From: an uncultured Bacteroidales bacterium
GTDB taxonomy: Bacteria; Bacteroidota; Bacteroidia; Bacteroidales; F082
Assembly (NCBI GenBank): GCA_900315175.1
Contig: OMYA01000001.1
Span: forward strand, 235,415 to 299,414
DNA: 64,000 bases
Direction of reading: 5' to 3'
The notes below the pieces were generated by a model. It ran no database searches, was not told the origin of the DNA, and saw only the letters and a list, made by a program, of their open reading frames with translations. This document shows, one piece after another, positions 18,692-26,330 of the stretch. Every line of letters begins with the position of its first letter. The stretch's first letter is position 1. The position numbers and the translations under genes are program-made.

Positions 18692-19648
18692 TTATTTGTC
18701 AGCTGATCTCAAGAATTTTGGAAGATCTTTCTTAAGGGATTTTGCTGGTTTAGCCTGACCGTTGTCCGGAATGATGAAGTGGCATAACGGCTGGATGTTG
18801 TCCAATTCCGCATAGTTGCTTGGCTCTCCTATCGGGAACGTTCCTGTTATCGGGTTACGGCCTTCCACTGTCTGGATAAGATTGCCACCGTAGAACACCG
18901 ACAACACAAAGTTGGTTGCGACTGATGGATCGCAGTTTTCCCACATGTCGACGTACACTGTGTATTCACCTGGCTCGACGTATGCGTCCTCACCATAGGT
19001 GATGTTCTCGTTGTTGATGCCGTCGATGCTGCAACTCGGGTTAGAGTCGAGGTCAAGGACACCGCCATTTTCACTTGTTCTGTCACGGTAGAATATATGA
19101 TATCCGTTAGGTTCGAAAAGGTGGAGGTCGACGTCCTTGTTGTTGTCGAACGACAAGCTCACCTGGAGGGCGCCTGTACCGACGACATGGATAGTCATCT
19201 CTGTCGTCCAGTATTCGCTCACATCGCCGTTTTCGTCAACGATACCGATAGTGATGTTGAATGTGTCGCCTTCAAGGTTCTGGTTCATAATCATAACGAA
19301 GTCATAAACAATCTCGTTCATGCCTCTGTTGTTAGGAACCATCTCGAAATGGCCTCGCACACCGTCAACACCGATGAGGATCTTTGCCGCCTCAACCATT
19401 GACGACACTGTCACATAGTTTGAACCGCCAGGGATGACTGTGTTGTTCATCTCAACCGTTGGGGCGTCACCGCCTGTTGATGCCGGTAAGTTTGATACGC
19501 TGTAGCTCGCACCTTCAACGGTGAAGTAGTTGTTGATTGTCGGAGTGTTAGGGTTGACACCGCCACCGCTGTTGCTGTCTTTTTTGCAAGCGAAAGTAAT
19601 CAGCAAAAATGCCGCTACCGTAAGCAAAGGGAATAATGCTTTTTTCAT
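18692..19648 (-). CDS. Secreted lipoprotein with DUF2135/YfaP-like domain
   Basis: A 318-residue protein with a lipoprotein signal peptide (lipobox ITFAC) and a low-complexity linker. The central part is a beta domain (MVEAAKILIGVDGVRGHF). Residues about 175-255 resemble DUF2135: DVDLHLFEPNGYHIFY, a GGVLDLDSN stretch and ENITYG, then PGEYTVYVDMW. Such domains occur in surface proteins with von Willebrand-type partners; no precise function is known. A TAATTTTGC box at 19696-19704 lies 47 nt upstream of the ATG. The gene is monocistronic and converges on recG. Confidence 0.75.
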   Translation of the reverse strand: MKKALFPLLTVAAFLLITFACKKDSNSGGGVNPNTPTINNYFTVEGASYSVSNLPASTGGDAPTVEMNNTVIPGGSNYVTVSSMVEAAKILIGVDGVRGHFEMVPNNRGMNEIVYDFVMIMNQNLEGDTFNITIGIVDENGDVSEYWTTEMTIHVVGTGALQVSLSFDNNKDVDLHLFEPNGYHIFYRDRTSENGGVLDLDSNPSCSIDGINNENITYGEDAYVEPGEYTVYVDMWENCDPSVATNFVLSVFYGGNLIQTVEGRNPITGTFPIGEPSNYAELDNIQPLCHFIIPDNGQAKPAKSLKKDLPKFLRSADK

Positions 19649-19695
19649 TTTTTAGGAATTAAGTTAAACAATGATGTTGAATATCAATATTTACC

Positions 19696-19704
19696 GCAAA
19701 ATTA
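19696..19704 (-). promoter_or_regulatory. -7 promoter box of the DUF2135-like lipoprotein gene
   Basis: TAATTTTGC on the minus strand fits the TAnnTTTG consensus. Confidence 0.6.
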
Positions 19705-19743
19705 AACATTATTTCAATACAATCGCAACAATTGGCAAAAAAG

Positions 19744-20397
19744 TCAAATATTTTTGAATACGAAACCTTTTTGAGAATAGTATTCCAAAACTCTCGGCAA
19801 GACGGAAATCATGTTGCTGTAGGCTTTGAGGCTGTCGTGGAAGGCAACGATGGCACCGTCGCCGGCGTTTCTGATGACATTTTGATAGACGTCTTCCGGC
19901 GAGAGGGCATGATCCCAGTCGTAGGCGATGACAGTCCAGGCGACAATCTTTAGTTTAGAGTGTAGAGTGTAGTGTTTAGAGTTGTTTAAAAAGTTTAGAG
20001 TGGATAATTTTTTCAGCTCTGACCTTTTGATTTTGCCGTGAGGCGGGCGGAAGAGGTTGCTCTGAATCAGTTCGTTAGCTGCTGACACCGAGTCGACATA
20101 ATCCTGGGTTTTGGTTTTCCAGCCGTTTTCGTGGTTGAAGGTATGGCAGCCCACCGAATGGCCTTCTTTTTTGATTAGCTCAAAAGTGGCGGGGAACTGC
20201 CTGACGTTGTTTCCTATGCAGAAAAACGTCGCTTTTGCATCGTATCTTTTAAGAATCTCAAGCACCAGCGGTGTTATCGTCGGATGCGGGCCGTCGTCGA
20301 AGGTGAGATAAATGGTCTTCTCGCCTGTCTTCGGCATCTCCCAAAGCAGCGACGGATAAAACATCCTGAAAATCTTCGATGGCTTGACTAATCTCAC
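19744..20397 (-). CDS. Polysaccharide deacetylase (NodB homology)
   Basis: A 217-residue carbohydrate esterase family 4 protein. Metal and catalytic motifs are visible: LTFDDGPHP (residues about 27-35), GCHTFNHENG (about 86-95), LFRPPHGKIKR (about 113-123) and IVAFHDS near the C terminus. It probably removes N-acetyl groups from peptidoglycan or another glycan. The start is a GTG at 20397 giving MRLVKPSKIFRMFYPS, which resembles family N termini; an ATG at 20364 is the alternative. The TATCTTTGC box ends only 3 nt before the GTG, so the mRNA may be leaderless. Residues about 132-149 (STLNFLNNSKHYTLHS region) are encoded by an in-frame copy of a TTTAGAGTG-type tandem repeat. Confidence 0.87.
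   Translation of the reverse strand: MRLVKPSKIFRMFYPSLLWEMPKTGEKTIYLTFDDGPHPTITPLVLEILKRYDAKATFFCIGNNVRQFPATFELIKKEGHSVGCHTFNHENGWKTKTQDYVDSVSAANELIQSNLFRPPHGKIKRSELKKLSTLNFLNNSKHYTLHSKLKIVAWTVIAYDWDHALSPEDVYQNVIRNAGDGAIVAFHDSLKAYSNMISVLPRVLEYYSQKGFVFKNI
19951..20003. repeat. TTTAGAGTG-type tandem repeat inside the deacetylase gene
   Basis: Units such as GTTTAGAGT, GTAGAGT and GTTTAGAGTG repeat in a short array lying in the deacetylase frame between the RPPHGKIKR and IVAWTVIAYDWD segments. Similar heptamer-like arrays are intergenic at 45722-45800 and 57893-57975. Confidence 0.7.
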
Positions 20398-20400
20398 GTT

Positions 20401-20409
20401 GCAAAGATA
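20401..20409 (-). promoter_or_regulatory. -7 promoter box of the deacetylase gene
   Basis: TATCTTTGC ends 3 nt upstream of the GTG start codon, leaving little or no leader. Confidence 0.6.
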
Positions 20410-20436
20410 GGAATTTTATATAAAACCATGACATTT

Positions 20437-20469
20437 TTTGTTGATGTGACACCTTTTTGTTATATTTGC
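20437..20469 (+). promoter_or_regulatory. Orphan plus-strand promoter
   Basis: TTTG at 20437-20440 is followed after 20 nt by TATATTTGC at 20461-20469, an excellent match to the Bacteroidota consensus. Only a 14-codon ORF (20484-20528, MRTEIGPKTSPRAV) follows before the convergent gene at 20585. Confidence 0.6.
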
Positions 20470-20584
20470 AGAAAAATTCAACGATGAGAACAGAAATTGG
20501 CCCTAAGACGTCACCGCGAGCGGTATAATCTCGTTCAAGACCCATCATGCTCAGATGGACGGCTACGAAATATCTGAAAATCAA

Positions 20585-20923
20585 TTAGTCCTTTCTTTTC
20601 AAATTTAAATCATCCCTCACATAGTAAGCCCTGACCATACTTTCTGTTATCATCACACTTTCCTGATGGAAAAAGGCGCAGAGGTCTTTTGCGATAGCCT
20701 CGGTCACCTGCCTGTCGGCATCAATCAGCGATAGGACTAGAGTCTGCTCCTGTGTGTAAGCGCCATCCTCGTGGAAAAATCCGCCTTCTGTAATGACAAA
20801 CGAGAATGAGACATGATGACTCTTGCAGACGTACTTTATGACATCGACATACGTCTCTGTGTTATGTTGCTGTAGCCTTGTCAGGGCATCGTTCAGCCCT
20901 ACATATATCTTCGTTTCAGTCAT
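20585..20923 (-). CDS. Small protein of unknown function, last gene of the partner-switching operon
   Basis: I do not recognise a named family. The ATG at 20923 gives a 112-residue soluble, signal-less protein starting MTETKIYVGLNDALTRLQQ; an upstream in-frame ATG at 20977 would add 18 residues that look non-conserved. The alternation of short strands and helices (TKIYVGL, YVDVIKYVCK, VSFSFVITEGGFF, TLVLSLIDA, AIAKDLCAFFHQ, SVMITESMVRAYYV) suggests a compact alpha/beta fold. It directly follows the STAS gene on the same strand, so it may be the output or an accessory of that switch. This role is inference from position only. Confidence 0.65.
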   Translation of the reverse strand: MTETKIYVGLNDALTRLQQHNTETYVDVIKYVCKSHHVSFSFVITEGGFFHEDGAYTQEQTLVLSLIDADRQVTEAIAKDLCAFFHQESVMITESMVRAYYVRDDLNLKRKD

Positions 20924-20989
20924 ATTTTTATGGCAATGGATATTAAAACCTAAAAGGAGAAAGGATTCCGCATCCATCTTTAAGCAGTT

Positions 20990-21292
20990 TTACATAAACT
21001 TAAAGATGTTGCTGAAGCCGGTGATGGTGAATATAGTACGGACGTTTTCGTTGATACCTTTAATATATACATGTCCGCCTTTTTCCTCTACATTCTGAAG
21101 AATGCCAAGGAAGATACGCAGACCGGCTGATGAGATGTATTCCAGCTCAGTGCAGTCGATGATGATGTCTTTTCCCTCCACGTCGTTGAGTGGGCTCATT
21201 GCCTTTTCGGTCTCAGGGGCGGCAGCAGTGTCGAGACTGCCTGCCAGGATGGCGACCATTTTGCCGTCTTGTTCTTGAATAGTTGTTTTCAT
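20990..21292 (-). CDS. STAS-domain anti-sigma factor antagonist (SpoIIAA/RsbV-like)
   Basis: A 100-residue single-domain STAS protein. The phospho-acceptor segment ELEYISSAGLRIFLG at about residues 49-63 carries the conserved Ser (in SSAG), and the N-terminal strand MVAILAGSLDTAAAPE is typical. In partner-switching systems such a protein is phosphorylated by an RsbW-like kinase and dephosphorylated by a PP2C/SpoIIE phosphatase; both activities are encoded by the gene 13 nt upstream. Its binding target, a sigma factor or another effector, is not in this window. Confidence 0.9.
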   Translation of the reverse strand: MKTTIQEQDGKMVAILAGSLDTAAAPETEKAMSPLNDVEGKDIIIDCTELEYISSAGLRIFLGILQNVEEKGGHVYIKGINENVRTIFTITGFSNIFKFM

Positions 21293-21305
21293 CGTCGTTC
21301 GATAT

Positions 21306-23675
21306 TTAATTTTTCTTATTTAATTTTTTTCTAAGTGTCAATACGTTGCGGTTGTCAGAACGTTCGTAGTTGATGGAGTCCATATTCTGGCGCATGATAT
21401 GGATGCCTAGTCCGCCGATTTTACGTTCTTGGGCAGAAAGCGAGGTGTCGACCGCTGACTGGACTGTAGGGTCGAAAGGCTTGCCGCTGTCGATGATGGT
21501 GAATTTCAGACGCACATCGTTAGATGCCGCTTCTATGGTTATGTCGCCACGTTCTCCTGACGGATAGGCATATTTCATCACGTTGACCACGGCCTCTTCA
21601 ACGGCGACTTTGATCTTCATTGTGTCGATTTCGTCGAGTCCCACTGTCTGGCAGGCCTCTTCCACGAAGGCATTCAGTTGAGGCACTTCCTGTATGTCGT
21701 TAGGCAGGGTGATGCTTTTTCGCATCCGAGCGTCATTATTTTGCCATATATATTGTATTGCCATCATGGTGAGGTCGTCGCTTTGTTCGGCGTCGCCCAC
21801 GAACTGGTGTACGGCGTCGGTCATCTGTTCGATGAGTTGGCGTGGCTCATGCTGTTGGTTATCGAGTGCGCGGGCTGCCACCTCGTTGACGCGTTCCATC
21901 TGGAACTGGGCTTTGTTGGCATTCATGGCCTCGGTGAGTCCGTCGGTGAAGAGGAATATGGTGGTGCCTATGAATATCTGTGCTTCCTGCAGCGAGAACT
22001 TCCATTGTGGCATGAAGCCCACGGGTATATTGGAGTCGCATGGCAGTTCGCCTATACCTGCTCCTATCAGCAGCGGGGCATCATGACCGGCGTTGCAGTA
22101 ATGCAGGCGTCCTGTAGGCAGGTCGAGCACTCCGACGAAGAGGGTGACGAACATGTGGTTTTTGTTCATGTCGGCGATGGTCTTGTTCATGATTGTCACG
22201 ATGCGGTCGGGCATCGACTCATGAGCCGACACGGTGCGGAAGGTGGAACGTGTGACCGCCATGAAGAGCGATGCAGGCACGCCTTTACCCGACACGTCGC
22301 CGATGCAGAAGAATAGTTTCTCGTCGCGGAAATAAAAATCGAACAGGTCGCCGCCCACCTCCTTGGCAGGGGTCAGCGAGGCGAAGAGCTGCACGTCGTC
22401 GCGGTCGGCACGTGTAGGGAACTTCTCGGGCAGCATACCCAGCTGTATCTTACTGGCGATGCGGAGGTCGCTCTCTATCGTGGCCTTCTGGGCGGTTGTT
22501 TTCTTCAGCTCGTCGATGTATTTCACCAGCGACTGCTGCATATTGCCGAACGAATGGCTCAGCTGGCCTATCTCGTCGACACGTTGGAAGTCGGGCAACT
22601 CTGCGTCAAACTGTCCGGAGGCGATGGTCTCGGCCTCTGTGGCGAGCCGTCTGAGCGGATCCAATTCGAATGTGATGATGCGGATAAAGAAATAGAGCAT
22701 CAGCAGCAGACCGACGGCGACGATGCCCATAATGGTGTTTTGCAGACGGTCGAAGCTTCTGAAGATGTCGCTTTCCGGACATACTATTGCCATCGAGCAG
22801 CCGGTCCTGCCGAGAGGCTTATAGAACACATAGCTGTCCTTACCATTGATATACATCTGTTTCACGCCTTCCTCACCACGCTGCATGGCATAGCCCAAGG
22901 CGGTCATGGCCGTATCGGGCTGCTCCAGTGTCTGTGTGAAGATGGTCTGACGAGTGATTTTCGTTGTGTCAGGATGTACGAAATAAGTGCCACCGCGGCC
23001 TATCATTATGCTATAGGAATGCGGATAGGGCTTGACGGCAGAGATGGTCTTCGACAGCCAGTTGATGGAGAGGCTGGTGTTGATGACGCCTATCATCCTG
23101 CCCTGCCTGTCTTTGACGGTCTGGCAGTAACTGGTAACCATCTCGCTGGTGTTGGTAGCCACGTCGAGGTCAAAATACGGTTCCGTCCAGCACGGACGGT
23201 CGAGCAGTTTGGGCATAAGATACCAGTCAGCAAAGAAGTACTGGTAGCTGTCGCTGCCGCCCTGTATTGTGCGGATGCTGTCGCCAACGTGTTTGGTGTA
23301 GGCGGAGAAGTAACGTCCTTTTTCTTCAAAATAATATGGTTCGAATGCTACGGAGCAGTTGTAGAAGTCGGGGTTGTTTTCCAGCATGCTGCGGCTGTAC
23401 ACGAACATCGAGTCGGCTTGGTTGGTGTGGCGTTCCACGAGCCATTTTGTCATGTCTGACGCCACCTCCACACGGTTCAGGATGCTGTCGACGCGCAGTG
23501 ATGTCTTGTCAAGGATCTGTGTGGCTCGGCTTATCGCCTCCTGACTCACGGCTTCACGGGCCTGATAGAACATGATTCCGAGTGCAGCGACGAATAAAAT
23601 GGCGGCAGAGACAACCACTCTCAGACTGACCCTGACCGATAACTTCCGCCGAATATATGCAATTATCCTATTCAT
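21306..23675 (-). CDS. Membrane SpoIIE-type phosphatase fused to RsbW-like anti-sigma kinase, with Cache and HAMP domains
   Basis: A 789-residue protein. Start chosen at ATG 23675 (MNRIIAYIRRKLSVRV); the frame opens upstream only with TTG. Layout: TM helix at about 20-38, a Cache-like extracytoplasmic sensor (about 40-310, with PYFDLDVATNTSEMVTSYCQ and MIGVINTSLSINWLSK), TM helix at about 312-332, HAMP (about 335-388), coiled coil, PP2C/SpoIIE phosphatase (about 415-650; ASKIQLGMLPEKF, EVGGDLFDFYF, GDVSGKGVPASLFMA, NAGHDAPLL, FTDGLTEAMN) and HATPase_c kinase (about 660-789; KVAVEEAVVNVMKYAYP and GGLGIHIMRQNMD). It would both phosphorylate and dephosphorylate the downstream STAS protein in response to an external signal. 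Confidence 0.93.
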   Translation of the reverse strand: MNRIIAYIRRKLSVRVSLRVVVSAAILFVAALGIMFYQAREAVSQEAISRATQILDKTSLRVDSILNRVEVASDMTKWLVERHTNQADSMFVYSRSMLENNPDFYNCSVAFEPYYFEEKGRYFSAYTKHVGDSIRTIQGGSDSYQYFFADWYLMPKLLDRPCWTEPYFDLDVATNTSEMVTSYCQTVKDRQGRMIGVINTSLSINWLSKTISAVKPYPHSYSIMIGRGGTYFVHPDTTKITRQTIFTQTLEQPDTAMTALGYAMQRGEEGVKQMYINGKDSYVFYKPLGRTGCSMAIVCPESDIFRSFDRLQNTIMGIVAVGLLLMLYFFIRIITFELDPLRRLATEAETIASGQFDAELPDFQRVDEIGQLSHSFGNMQQSLVKYIDELKKTTAQKATIESDLRIASKIQLGMLPEKFPTRADRDDVQLFASLTPAKEVGGDLFDFYFRDEKLFFCIGDVSGKGVPASLFMAVTRSTFRTVSAHESMPDRIVTIMNKTIADMNKNHMFVTLFVGVLDLPTGRLHYCNAGHDAPLLIGAGIGELPCDSNIPVGFMPQWKFSLQEAQIFIGTTIFLFTDGLTEAMNANKAQFQMERVNEVAARALDNQQHEPRQLIEQMTDAVHQFVGDAEQSDDLTMMAIQYIWQNNDARMRKSITLPNDIQEVPQLNAFVEEACQTVGLDEIDTMKIKVAVEEAVVNVMKYAYPSGERGDITIEAASNDVRLKFTIIDSGKPFDPTVQSAVDTSLSAQERKIGGLGIHIMRQNMDSINYERSDNRNVLTLRKKLNKKN

Positions 23676-23680
23676 AATTC

Positions 23681-23714
23681 TCAATTGTCAATTGTCAATT
23701 CTCAATTCTCAATT
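23681..23714. repeat. 7-nt tandem repeat (about 5 units) between phosphatase and binding-protein genes
   Basis: Units TCAATTG and TCAATTC repeat from 23681 to 23714, spanning the junction and the last codons of the binding-protein gene. Confidence 0.85.
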
Positions 23715-24646
23715 AATTCCTCGTATGTCACTTCACGGCTCAGCATCTTATTTTCCACCATCAGTCGGCTTGCCTCCTGCACCATATCGGGACGCAGCCG
23801 GAACTCGCGTTGTTTCGACTCTCTGTCGACTTGCAGGCGTAGCACCTCTTGGAGCATCAGTTGCTGCATCACGCGGTTGGTGGCGATGTTGTTCATGTCG
23901 ACATATTTCATCACGATGTCCAGTGCTTCGTCGGGATGTTCGACAGCCCATTCCCAGCCTCTCTTGCTGGCTTCGGCGAAGCGTCGTGCCTGGTCCTTAT
24001 GTTCTGAATAGTATTCGCGGGTCATATATACGCCGTCTTCCTGCACGTTATAGCCGTGGTCGCAGAAGCGATACACGTTTTTGTCTGTCATCTTTATTCC
24101 AGCCTGTACCAGCTGGTAGTATTCGTTATAGCTCATTGCCAGTGTTGCGTCGAGGGCGCCGGCGACAAACAGGTTGACGTTATGGGCGAAGCGCACCCAC
24201 TCATAGTCGAGATGTTCCTTGATGCTCATGCAGATGGCCAACTGGCCGAATCCGACGCTCCATATACCCACACGGGCTCCTTTCTGCGTCAGCGGGTCCT
24301 GGTCGCGGGCTGAGACGATGACCATCGCGTTGTTCATCGATGTCTGAAGGATGTTTACCAAAAGGATGCCACCGTCGATGATCTCCATAGCCTGACAGAG
24401 TTGCAGTGTCGTTGCCTGGCATTGGTTATTACGCAGGCGGCTCATGGCGGGTTGGGTGGGCGACGGATGTTCTATGCGCACGTCCACCCCTGCCTCACGG
24501 TAAAAGCCCATCGCCTCGGCGACGTAATAGCCGGTGAACTGAGCCTGTGCCGTCCACTGAGGCGTGAACACTATGGTCTCATCCTGCGCTGTCACAGCAT
24601 GGGACATAGCTATCATCACGGCAAGTAGTATAAACATTTTCTTCAT
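23702..24646 (-). CDS. NMT1/THI5-like periplasmic substrate-binding protein
   Basis: A 314-residue protein with signal peptide MKKMFILLAVMIAMSHAVTA. The start of the mature domain (FTPQWTAQAQFTGYYVAEA then GFYREAGVDVRIEH) matches NMT1/THI5-like and SsuA-type binding proteins for thiamine-pyrimidine or related small ligands. No permease or ATPase gene lies nearby; instead it sits 26 nt upstream of the phosphatase/kinase gene and 12 nt downstream of a PAP2 gene. It may deliver a ligand signal to the Cache domain of the phosphatase rather than to a transporter. The ligand is unknown. Confidence 0.85.
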   Translation of the reverse strand: MKKMFILLAVMIAMSHAVTAQDETIVFTPQWTAQAQFTGYYVAEAMGFYREAGVDVRIEHPSPTQPAMSRLRNNQCQATTLQLCQAMEIIDGGILLVNILQTSMNNAMVIVSARDQDPLTQKGARVGIWSVGFGQLAICMSIKEHLDYEWVRFAHNVNLFVAGALDATLAMSYNEYYQLVQAGIKMTDKNVYRFCDHGYNVQEDGVYMTREYYSEHKDQARRFAEASKRGWEWAVEHPDEALDIVMKYVDMNNIATNRVMQQLMLQEVLRLQVDRESKQREFRLRPDMVQEASRLMVENKMLSREVTYEELIEN

Positions 24647-24658
24647 ATTGTTTCAATA

Positions 24659-25597
24659 TTAAAGCTTATTAAAACATTTTCTTTTTTCAAACTTAAACAG
24701 CATGGGATATACGCCGAAGTCGACAAAGGCGATGATGGCATAGCGAGTGCATCGCACCAACAGTGCGGCGGTGCTGCCATCTGTCAGAAACTCCTTTGAG
24801 AACGGCATCTTCAGCACGGTGTTAAGCACAAGATATACCGCCAGTCCTCCGAGCAGACGGGTGACCATTAAGAGAGGCTTGCGCGTATCCTCATAGTGCA
24901 CGCAATAATCGTCGAGGAGTGTGCCGCCCATGAAGCCGACCAGCAGGCCCACCGCGGTGAAATAATCAGCGCTGGTGCAGTAGAAGAAGCCCGGGACAAT
25001 GGTGAGCAGAAGTATGCAGTACAGCGTGAGCGTGTCACTCACACGTTTTTGAAGCATCTGGACAAGCACCACACTGGTTAAGCCCAGCAGCCATCCCGCC
25101 ATCACATCAGTGGGATAATGAGCACCCACCACAAAGCGTGAGATGCCTGTGAGCAAAGGTATCATTATGGCAATCACCGTAAACCACCGTTTGCGCAGGT
25201 TGACAGCCAGCGAGCCGAACACAGTAACCACATTGGTCGAATGGGCGCTAGGAAAGGAATAGCCCTGGGCCGAGATGTCGTAGATGTCAGCCTCCGAATC
25301 CACCACACGCAGTATGTTGATGCTCTCGTGGTCGAAATACGGTCTGCGGCGCATGACGATGTTCTTAATCATGGTGTTCCAGATCAGCCCCATAATGGCT
25401 ATCAGACCCACTTTTCTGCCCAGTTTCTTGTCGTAGCTCCAGTACACGAAGCCCACTATCAGTATGAGTGGCAACTCTTCTCCAAACAGTGAGAAGAATG
25501 ACATGAACGATATCCAAGTGTCGCTGATGTTAGCCTGGAGCCATGCCATCAGGGAGACTTCCCAGGAAAAGAAGAATGTGTTGCCGCTTAGTGCCAT
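24659..25597 (-). CDS. Membrane PAP2-family phosphatase
   Basis: A 312-residue integral membrane protein with about 7-8 hydrophobic segments. The three PAP2 motifs are KNIVMRRRP (about residues 79-87), FPSAHST (about 114-120) and SRFVVGAHYPTDVMAG (about 155-170), which hold the catalytic His residues. Likely substrates are lipid phosphates such as undecaprenyl diphosphate or phosphatidylglycerophosphate. It is first in the probable operon ending at 20585; a TAACTTTGC box lies 27 nt upstream. Whether it belongs functionally to the signalling genes or is only co-transcribed is open. Confidence 0.9.
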   Translation of the reverse strand: MALSGNTFFFSWEVSLMAWLQANISDTWISFMSFFSLFGEELPLILIVGFVYWSYDKKLGRKVGLIAIMGLIWNTMIKNIVMRRRPYFDHESINILRVVDSEADIYDISAQGYSFPSAHSTNVVTVFGSLAVNLRKRWFTVIAIMIPLLTGISRFVVGAHYPTDVMAGWLLGLTSVVLVQMLQKRVSDTLTLYCILLLTIVPGFFYCTSADYFTAVGLLVGFMGGTLLDDYCVHYEDTRKPLLMVTRLLGGLAVYLVLNTVLKMPFSKEFLTDGSTAALLVRCTRYAIIAFVDFGVYPMLFKFEKRKCFNKL

Positions 25598-25623
25598 AAT
25601 GTCAGTTTATATCAATAGACTTC

Positions 25624-25632
25624 GCAAAGTTA
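25624..25632 (-). promoter_or_regulatory. -7 promoter box of the PAP2-to-STAS operon
   Basis: TAACTTTGC lies 27 nt before the PAP2 ATG and could drive the five genes down to 20585, since all gaps between them are short and hold no terminator. Confidence 0.6.
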
Positions 25633-25663
25633 AGCAATTTTTAATACCATTTTAAAAATTGAA

Positions 25664-26308
25664 CTAACAATTTTTGCGTCTGTGCTTGACCGCATATCCT
25701 GCGCCTGAGGTAGGCCAGAGCGTCATGTTTATGACAGTGCCATAGGTGGTTTTATAGCCTATGTTGCCGCCACTGCCGCCGAAGCCGCCGCCATCGCCAC
25801 CTCTGCCACCCGAACCGGGCTGACAATATTTATTATATTGGAAGTTTGCGTCACCACCATCACCGCCACTGCAGCCATTGGCAGCATCGCCGCCATTGGC
25901 GTTGAGCCTACCACCGCCTAAGAGGTGGAGCGTATTACCAGTTGACAACTCGACACCGGCACCGGCACCTGCGCCCGTGATTCCGCTGGCATTGGCACCT
26001 CTACAGGTAAGCGTTGTGCCGCTGGGGATGAAGAGATACACCGTGCCTTGAATCTTAATGCCGCTGTTACCATTGCCTAAATTGTCAGTCTTGTTATTGA
26101 TGAAACTCTGGTTCCCATCGACATAGTAATACGTCGTTGTGTTGGATGCACCAAGCACATAACCATCGGTGGAACCCGCATTTATCGGAGTCCAGTTTGC
26201 AGATGTGGTCTGCGTCATCGCATAGACTATATCCCATTCAGTCTGTGCCCAAGCTCCCTGTGCAACAGCGCACATCAGAGCGATAAATAGTAAAAGTCTC
26301 TTTGTCAT
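25664..26308 (-). CDS. Secreted Gly-rich surface protein fragment
   Basis: A 214-residue protein with signal peptide MTKRLLLFIALMCAVAQGAWA. It has no recognised enzymatic domain. The middle looks like the beta-helix N-terminal part of large Bacteroidota surface proteins (IQGTVYLFIPSGTTLTCRG, then LHLLGGGRLNANGGDAANG), followed by a Gly/Ser-rich run. It ends SGAGYAVKHRRKNC with no T9SS domain or membrane helix, so it may be a truncated remnant of a longer adhesin. The short GAGYAV-basic tail resembles the tails of the small proteins at 44395 and 47270 but lacks their hydrophobic helix. Confidence 0.6.
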   Translation of the reverse strand: MTKRLLLFIALMCAVAQGAWAQTEWDIVYAMTQTTSANWTPINAGSTDGYVLGASNTTTYYYVDGNQSFINNKTDNLGNGNSGIKIQGTVYLFIPSGTTLTCRGANASGITGAGAGAGVELSTGNTLHLLGGGRLNANGGDAANGCSGGDGGDANFQYNKYCQPGSGGRGGDGGGFGGSGGNIGYKTTYGTVINMTLWPTSGAGYAVKHRRKNC

Positions 26309-26330
26309 ATCACTTTATATCAAATATACT

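Noticed and set aside
20484..20528. Fourteen-codon ORF as a real peptide gene
   Set aside because: It is too short to support from sequence alone, with no recognisable ribosome-binding site; kept only as part of the orphan promoter finding.
22554..23459. Long ORF of 301 codons on the plus strand opposite the SpoIIE gene
   Set aside because: The minus strand has clear Cache, HAMP and phosphatase motifs here; the plus frame is Cys/His-rich, lacks any domain and is typical of a shadow of a real gene.
23702..24646. Thiamine-precursor ABC transporter
   Set aside because: Only the binding protein is present; no permease or ATPase gene lies within the window near it.
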